Assembly: GCA_002973575.1 (NCBI GenBank)
Contig: PVEQ01000003.1
Span: 236,595-300,594 of the forward strand
Length of the DNA: 64,000 nt
Source: Sediminibacterium magnilacihabitans
GTDB lineage: Bacteria; Bacteroidota; Bacteroidia; Chitinophagales; Chitinophagaceae
Reading direction: 5' to 3'
In this document: in pieces, positions 26,177-35,100 of the stretch
How positions within the stretch are numbered: the first letter of the stretch is position 1
Layout: the number at the start of each line of letters is the position of its first letter
Notes under the pieces: model-generated
What the model was told of the DNA's origin: nothing
Database searches by the model: none
The model's input: only the letters and a program-made list of their open reading frames with translations
Program-made: the position numbers and the translations under genes

Positions 26177-29100
26177 ATGAGTTCAGCAAATGTATATACA
26201 GCGCTCAATAGTTATATTCAAAACAACTCTATTGATTTATGGGCTGCAGCCAACGGCTCGCCCGACCTGGCAGGCATGCTGCCGGTATTGGGGCTATTCA
26301 ACATCAACGCGGCTTATACACTTACATTTGTTGTCTTAACGCAAAGTCCCAGTGGTGCAAGCGTTCGCCTCACGGGAAGCGGTTCTTTCAATGGTGCAAA
26401 CCCATATACGGCAAATGCAACCCTGCAATATATACAGGAGGGAAATGTTTTTTCATTGGAACTGGCCATCACTACAGACTGGATTATTTCCAATTTCTTT
26501 TCTTCATTGCCCGATACGCTGATGCAGGTGCCAACGATTCAGCAAGGTATTTTATGGTATCCTTCTGTACTGAATGGCATGACAATACGAACGGCTGTTT
26601 TCTCAGGAAAAACAGGGGAAACTAAATTAACGCTCACCGGTTTCTTATTACAGCCTAATAATCCGAATCTTTTAAACAGGACCCCGATGGTCGGACCCTG
26701 GCCGCTTCGTTTATCAGGGTCAGTAGAAATGCCCACCAGTACCCGCAGTTATCCATTGATCAACCTCGATGCAAGGGGAAATGATACCATTATCAACGTT
26801 GCAAAAGAGCAAGGGATCAGCGGTCCGGATGCTATGGGCCTCTCTAATCCCGGTCTTACACTACTGGTACAACCACTGAAACCACAGCAGCCTAACAGGA
26901 TCGCTTTTTCAACCATCGAGTTATTTGCCGATTTTGCCCTGGGTGAGATCAAAGGCCGTATTGCCACCCTGGTTCTTTCGAATGATGACGTGTGGAATTT
27001 TACTGTCCGCTTCAAGAAAAACGTATTTACATTGAGACAGGGCCTTGCGCAGCTTACCCGCATTTTTGGCGTGGAACTGCCCATCCCTATGAACTTCCCC
27101 GTACTCACTGATTTTTATGTTGGGGAAATCGATATGGATCTTCAGAATACAGGTTCTAATGCAATCCCTTCCTTCTCTTTGTTGAATCTGGCTGTTACCA
27201 TACGCTCAGAAAAAACATGGGACCCTCCTATTCCTTTTGTTACGATTGACAAAGTTGGCACACGATGGGTATGGGGGTGGTCGATGGTGAACGGGGAGGG
27301 CGGGCCAGAAAAAAGATACACACTCACCGGTTCTGTATTTGGCACCATCAATTTCGGCGGCAGTAACGGGCAAACAGAATTATTGCCTGCTCCACCTCCG
27401 CCGGACGATGCACCGGATGACGGTAGCCAGGCAGTTGCTGTAAACGGCAACCCGGTATCGCTCAATGTAAACATGTCGTTGCCCAATTTTATCATCTCCG
27501 GCTCTCTTGCAGATGGTAGTTATATCCCCATCGGCAAAGCATTGAATTTTTTCTTTAAGAATGATGGGCCTCCTACCGGACCACAAACAATGAATGTTAC
27601 TCGGTTAAGGTTCTCCGCAGATCCCATCGGCCAGAATTATTTTGCAGAAGCCGCCATACTTTTTGGTGACCCGGTAAACCCAGACCCGCAACAGGGATGG
27701 GAGATCGATCTCTATGTCATTACCATTATTCTCAATCAGCTCGAATTCAATATTGCCGTGAATGATGGTAAAGTATCGGGCGGGATCAGCGGCACTTTTT
27801 TCCTGGACCAGGGTGACCCCAGCGACTACAAAATGCCGCGGATCATGATCAGCGCGGAATATCCGCCGCAACAGCCCGATGCACCGGAAGGATGGACACT
27901 CAGCGGTCATCTATACCCCGGCACATCCATCAGCGTTACAAAACTGGTTTATAAATTTATTTATGGCGGAGGTACAACCCATCCACCCCGCTGGGTTCCG
28001 GATATTCTCATCGACCGCCTTGATGTTGTTTTCACCACTGGTTCCAAAACACCAACCAGAGAAGTAAAAGCATCTTACACTTTCGGCGGCACCATTTCCG
28101 TTCGCTGGGAGCCCAATATTTTCAATACCCCGCTAAAGATCAACGCTTCAGCCAGCATTGACCTGGCAAAACCTGCTACAACAGATACACCCAGCGGCAA
28201 GCTAACAGGTACTTTCAGTGTCAACAAGATCCAGCTCACTGCAAGTCTTACTTTCGGTGTTCCGGAACCTACTTATCTTTTCAAAGTACAGTTCGACCAG
28301 CTTTGGCTGCAGGCCACCACATCGTGGCGGGGCGAACAGAACAACCGCCACCAGGTTGTTTCATTGCAGTTAGGCGGTGTTACACTGGGTGATATACTGG
28401 AATACCTGGTGAACCTTGCTGCACCTACCATTGGCTTCAAGCTCGATTCGCCCTGGGATGTATTAAAGAAAGTGGACCTCTCCCGTTTTGTGCTGACCAT
28501 TGATCCGAAAGAAAATATCGTTGAATTTGTATTCAATGCCAATGTTGACCTGGTGATTGCACAACTCGATTCAATTGGTGTGCGGTACAGTAAAAAAAGC
28601 GGCGACGGGAAAGTAGACCTGATCCTCACCGGCAGTTTCCTCGGACAGCAATACACCAACGATAAGCCATTAAGCTGGGATGTGGTCAATGATCCGCCTC
28701 CCGCTGTTCCTGGGAAAGGACCAAGCCTGGTCAACCTTCGTTACCTGGGTCTGGGCCAGAGGGTAACATTCAGCGGTATTACCCCCAGTACCGTTGCGGA
28801 TAGTATTAAGAAGCTGAAGCAGGACATGAAGAAGCCGCCGGACGATGGTAATCCATTGCCCAGCACTATGTTGTATGCTGCCAATAGCCAATGGCTGATC
28901 GGACTGGATATACAACTGATGGAGACTCTTGATCTCGCGATCATCTTCAACGACCCCAAACTATATGGCTTATCCATTGCATTGAGCGGTGAACGTGCCG
29001 GACCATTGGCCGGCCTGCGTTTTGAAATACTCTATAAAAAGATCACCGATGAAATAGGCATGTACCGCATTGAGTTCCAGGTACCCGATATGTTCCGCAC

Positions 29101-32100
29101 CATCCAGTTGGGCGCGGTTTCTATCACACTGGGCATCATCGTAATTGAAATTTATACCAACGGTAATTTCAAAGTAGACCTTGGCTTCCCGTATAACCGC
29201 AACTTCGACCGTTCCTTCAGTTTGCAGGCTACCATCTTTATTGGCCGTGGTGGTTTTTACCTCGGCGTATTGAATGGCGATACTTCCACGCAGGTACCAC
29301 GTATTTCCAACGGTAATTTCTCACCTGTTATAGAACTGGGCATCGGCATCTCAGCAGGTGTGGGAAGAGAGATACGCGCCGGCATTCTTGCAGGCGGCGC
29401 TTTTGTAGAGCTGCAGGTCATATTCCAGGGCGTGCTCGCCTGGTTCAATCCCAACAGCAGCGGCGCTGCTCCCGCCAAATTTTTCAAATGCCAGGGCGTG
29501 GCCGCCATTCATGGAAAAATATATGGCTCGGTAGATTTTGTAGTGGTCAAAGTATCCATTACCCTCGAAGCCTATGCACAGGTGAGCATTATCTATGAAT
29601 GTTATCAACCTATGCTCATTGAACTGGAAGTGGATGTAAGCGCCGAAGCATCGATCAAAATATTATTCGTCAGAATTTATTTTTCATTTGGCGTACACCT
29701 AAGCCTCGATTTCACCGTTGGCTCCGCCGAACCCACGCCCTGGATACTCAGCAACAACAGCAGTGGCGGCAGGTCCTCTGCTGCACTGGCAACTACCAGC
29801 CATCACCTGCTGAACCCCAGGCGTCCTGTTGCGTTGAGAACCAACAAGCACCGGCGTTTGCAAGTGCTTCGTGAAGCGCATGTAATGACCATGGGGTTGC
29901 AGGGTACGGCTGCTTTGCAGGAATACAACCTGGTATGGCATCCCACCAATAAAGTTTTCCCTGACTCACCACGCAATGCACACCTTACCTTATTGCCGGT
30001 ATTCACCATTAATAGTGTACCGGTTAACTGGGATGGAACAACACCGGTAAACAGCAACCCCAATTACCGAAGCGCTTTTGTTCTTTTTGCAGACACCGGC
30101 ATGTCCACCTCAGCCGTAACAGCGGCTGACTGCGCCATACGCAGTGCGGCCCACAGCGCCATGACGGTAAGCGATACCGATACCAGTTTGCTCGCTGCCG
30201 ATATCCTCACACAAGGCTTGCTTTTATATGCCATCCAGGCATTCCCGCGCGACCCTGCAGAAGGCAACAATATTACGGCCTGGCAGATCACGTCCTTACT
30301 GGATCAGCTCAATATGCCCGATACCATGTCGGGCGGACTATCTATCGACAACCTTAAAACATTCTTCACAACCAATATCAATCTCTGGATCAGTGGCGAT
30401 ATTACACCCCGTCCTGATGACAAATCTGCCATGGTATTGCCACTCCCTCCATTTGTGGGATGGACATCTCCGCAGGGTGGCACGATTGATTTCAGCACTA
30501 AGAATAAGATCGGTCCTTGGTATGAATGGGGTATCTCACAATTACTGGGTAGTTATTTCCCGGTAGGTGGAGACAACAGTAAGAAGCCGGCGCAGGACGA
30601 TCCCTCCACTTACGAATCCTTCACCAGTTTCATGTTCCGCGACTTTTGCCTCATCCTTATGCAGAACGGTATTAAGGAGATGCAGAAGCAGATGAATAAT
30701 ACCACGGTTACCGTAACGACTGTGAGCAGTGTAGTGCAAAACCTGGAACAAGTAGCAAAGACACTGCCCAATGCCAGCGTGCCATACAGGATCTGTTCGG
30801 GAGACACAGTTGAAAGCGTAGCGGAAAGCCTGGGTGCAACGGTTGAAGAGCTTACATTCCTGAACGATCACCTGCAAAGCGACCTTGAAACATTACCCGT
30901 TGGCACACCCCTTACCATTAAGCTGGGCGTTCCGCCCGAAGTATTGGCTATGGACAACGCCGGTATTTCGTTTGCCGTGACTCAATGTACATTAGGCACA
31001 CTGGTTCACCAGGCCGCTCAAAACGATACCCTGCAAAATATTGCCAGCCTCTTCAATGTAGCAAGCGTTGCCACTTTACTCGCCTACCAGGATAAAGCCT
31101 ACCCCGTACTTTCTTCCGGTCCCAATATCCTGGCCCCTGGAAACAGTTTCGATCTGCCTCAGCAAACATTTGTCAATGCACCTGCCGATTTTGTTCAGCT
31201 GCGTGTCGCAGGTGTTTTCTTTGCACGTTACCTTGATGCATCCATATTGAAAGACACGGCTCTTCCTGATATGGCCAACTGGTATGTGCAGGCCATTGCC
31301 GAGGTGAACCAGGACCTGTTGAAACAATTGTTCCCCGAGCAAAAGATCCCTTCGGTCATTGAATTACCACCGGGTCAGGTTTTATCGGTACCGAATGCCT
31401 ATCAGAATGCCTACAATATACTCGCTAATCGTAACAATTATACCACTGTTGCAGGCGATACACTTTATCGCATCGGGCTGGCGCTCGTATTCCAGCAGGA
31501 TTTCGGAACTACTACCCCACCAGGTATTACACAGTGGCCTACATTCCGGGCAGGCGTTACATCCACCGGCACACAAAGCTGGTCTATCCCCGCATGGCAA
31601 GGAATGATCATTGAATCCGGAACAAACATTGAATCGCTGGTACGCCGGTTGATTGTAAACGCAAGCTGGATAAGCATTATACCGGTGCAACCTTCAAAAG
31701 GCACATGGTCATACGACTGGGATAAAGTGGCCGTATGGTTATCGACAGCAAAAATCATTGCACCGCTCGCCAGCATCACCGTACCCAATGCAACAGTAGT
31801 TTCAACCACCCCGCTCAGCTTCAGCATACTTTCGACAAAATATGGACTTACTGTTACCGACGCAGCCACGCGTCTTAAAAAATTAAACGGTCTCTATGCC
31901 AGTGGCACCGTGCTGAAAGTGAAATTATTACCGGCGCAGGATATCACCGTTCTGGTGAATGCAGTACTGCAAGGCGATAGTTTTACATCCATCGTGAACC
32001 AGTCCTCACGAATGTTGCTCTCAGGATTACGTCTGCCATCACTGACAACGGATGGAGGCGGACATACGGTGCCTGATCCTGCCCATCCTTCTCCACTGTA

Positions 32101-35100
32101 TGATCTTACTGGTCAGCAGTTCAATATTGCATTGGACAGTACCAAACCAACAGATAATGCACTTACACTCTCCCTTGCATCACAACAAAGCTGGATCAAA
32201 CTGTTCAATTCCATTACTGTGCAAACCGGGCAAACGCTGGCTTCACTGGAAGCAGCTTACCCCAACCTGCTTGTATACAACCCGGGACTCAATGAGTCTA
32301 CTTTTAAAGTTGGCATGATATTATTGACCGCACCGGTAAACTCGCTCGATTATAGTTATACCAATGCAGATATACTGGGTGTAATGCCCGCAACCGGTTT
32401 AGCCATCGCACCCGTTCCGGCCACGCCGCCTGCACCTGTGTTGATGAAGATACTGGGTACAGTACCGCGCACCTATGGACTGGAGCATGGCATTGAATTA
32501 CAAACGCCTTTGGCGCTTGCTATTCCAACAGATCCTGCCCTTCCTAATATCACCGGCAATCCTGGTTTGTGGATGTTGCCTTCCGATCTGCAGGAGAAAG
32601 CAAGAAATGGTGTTACTACCCTGTATGAAATATTAACAGTGCAACAAGGTACAGCTGCAGGAAGCAAAGCTGTTCAGATCAACAGCAGTACCTATGGCAC
32701 GCTCATTCCGTTTAAAGTGAAACGGATGAATGACAGTTCATCGCAGTTTAATCTGATGGGTGTAGATACCGATAAACGCAACCTGCTGATTACACTCAGT
32801 AACTGGCTGCGCCAACAGGGCAGTACCGATAAAACCACCGTAAACCTGCTGCTTTCCCCTGCTCCTAATGCAACCAATACTTCGGGACTAACGATACTTT
32901 CAACAACTGCGGCAAATGCATTTTTAATAAAAACCAATCTGTCTACCGTATCAGTTCCGCCTGCTATGTTGACAAGGGCGGTGAACCTGAAAGACACAGG
33001 TAATAGTGTTTATTATGCAACCCTGGCTTCCCTGGCCGATTTCCTCGAATTGTTATGGGAAGGAAGCGTAGTAGGCGGGATAGGTTATTATTTCAGTCCG
33101 GGTATGCAACTCCCGGGAAGCGCATTCGACCAACAGGGAAATATTACCCTTCAATTATTGGTGATCGCAGGTACACAACAATCGCTCGCTCCTAATGGAC
33201 GCAGCCTGCTTCCTTTCAATAACTGCGCATTGATTGGCCCTGGCGCTTACAATGCCCAGTTCTCTCTTTTCATGGAAAGCGCTGGCAGCACCGATCCTTC
33301 CGAAACCATTGCGCAGGCATTGGTTCCGCCGGGTAATGTAGGTTTTGAGCTGGTTACTGCCAATCCGGATACCATTACACCTGCCCCCCCTGTCCCGGTA
33401 AAATTATTACGTAACCTGTACAGCCTGTTGAGTTTTGAAGTGGCGCAACAAACTGGATCTCCTTTCTATGCACCACCATCAGGTATGCCCGTGATGCCCG
33501 ATCCTTCGGACAATTCAAGACAACAGGCGTGGGAAAAAGCGCGTGCTCTTCGCAAAGCGATTGCAGCTAAACTTGTAACAACAGCAGATACAAGTGCTAA
33601 ACCTTACTGGCGTTATGCACAGGTATTACCTGTGTCGCGGTTTATACGGCCTGGCACAACGCTTGCTGCCGCAGATGTAACGGGACTGCCTCCTTTCAAT
33701 GAAGATCCTTACCAGGGATTCGGCACCCAGACAGCTTTGCCCGTTGCTAATTTTGTGTTTGGTTTCGGCGATGTATTGGGTAACCGTACCGGCGCCAACG
33801 GAACCGGACAAGGCACTACGCCTGTTAAAGTGGGTTATACTGATAACATGGTTTCGGTGGGCGACTGGTCATCTGTTGCCCGTTATTTCAATGTACAGCA
33901 ATCGGGTTCCAATGCAGTGCTCACCATTTACATTGCACCGCGCCCTTCCGAATTACTGCCAACACCTGCACAGCCGGGCGATGTAAACAATGACCTGCTT
34001 AAACAGCAACAAAAGTTATTCAGTCAAACGTATTACCAACTCATACAACCCGGACTCACCGCCTGGCTGGTTACTTCACTGAATTATATCAGCGACCCGA
34101 ACTATGGAAACAAAGGCGTTGCTATCAGTGACAGCAGCCCCTTATGGAAATTCGCAGCCGGCTCCTATGCTGTTACAACATCGCTACGCAGCTTCCTGCC
34201 GGCGAAACCTACAGGCATTACTACGCTGGGTGATATCATTACAAAGTATGGTGTTGAGAAACGTTATGCAGAGCTGGCCCAGGCTAATGCCGGTTATGCA
34301 GTACAACAATTGTTTGGCACTACTGTTCCCGTTGTGCCTGCATATTTTCCTTTTGTAGAACACCTTTCCATCACAGCGTTAGCAGCATTGCCTCCGGCAG
34401 GCTGGCCTGTACCGCCTGTTGCTACCACCTTACTTACTTATACAGAAAACACTTCACTGTTGCTGAAAGCCGGTACACTGCTGGTGATCCCAGGTAAAAC
34501 AATTACAACAGGAACAACACCACCTACTGCTTGCCTGCAAGACCTTGCAGACGGCGCTCATACTACGGTGATACATCTTGCAGTGCAGAATAGCGAGCAG
34601 CCCGTTCTGCAAACCGGTTTCGAATTTACCGTAGACGTAGATGAGCATACAGAAGTAGTGGTAACAGTAGATGCCGCTACCAATAGTCTTAAACTGGTGG
34701 TTGATGCATTCGCCAATAATGGCGTGAATACTACGGTAGAAGCGCTGGCAACTACGCATAATAAAAAAACAGGCATGCTTGCCCTCGACAAAACACTCGA
34801 TGTAAAAGCATACCTAGTGAAAGACGGCAATACGCTTGCCGACAATCAGAGTGGTGTAAGCGTCACAGACCTGGCCAATAACAATGGCAATACGCCGGAT
34901 CTTTTCGACCCGGGAGCCCTGATCTATTTCGGAAACTTTGCAAACGTTATTACCGGAACGGCTCCTGTTTCCCTGCAACAGTTTGCAGACAGGTATGCTT
35001 GCCCGGTTGCGTTGCTGCTCAGCAATAATTCAGGTCTTACACTTCCATCCAACAGCGCTTTCGTTTTGCCAGGTACCCTGGCCTGGCCAACTGATACCGG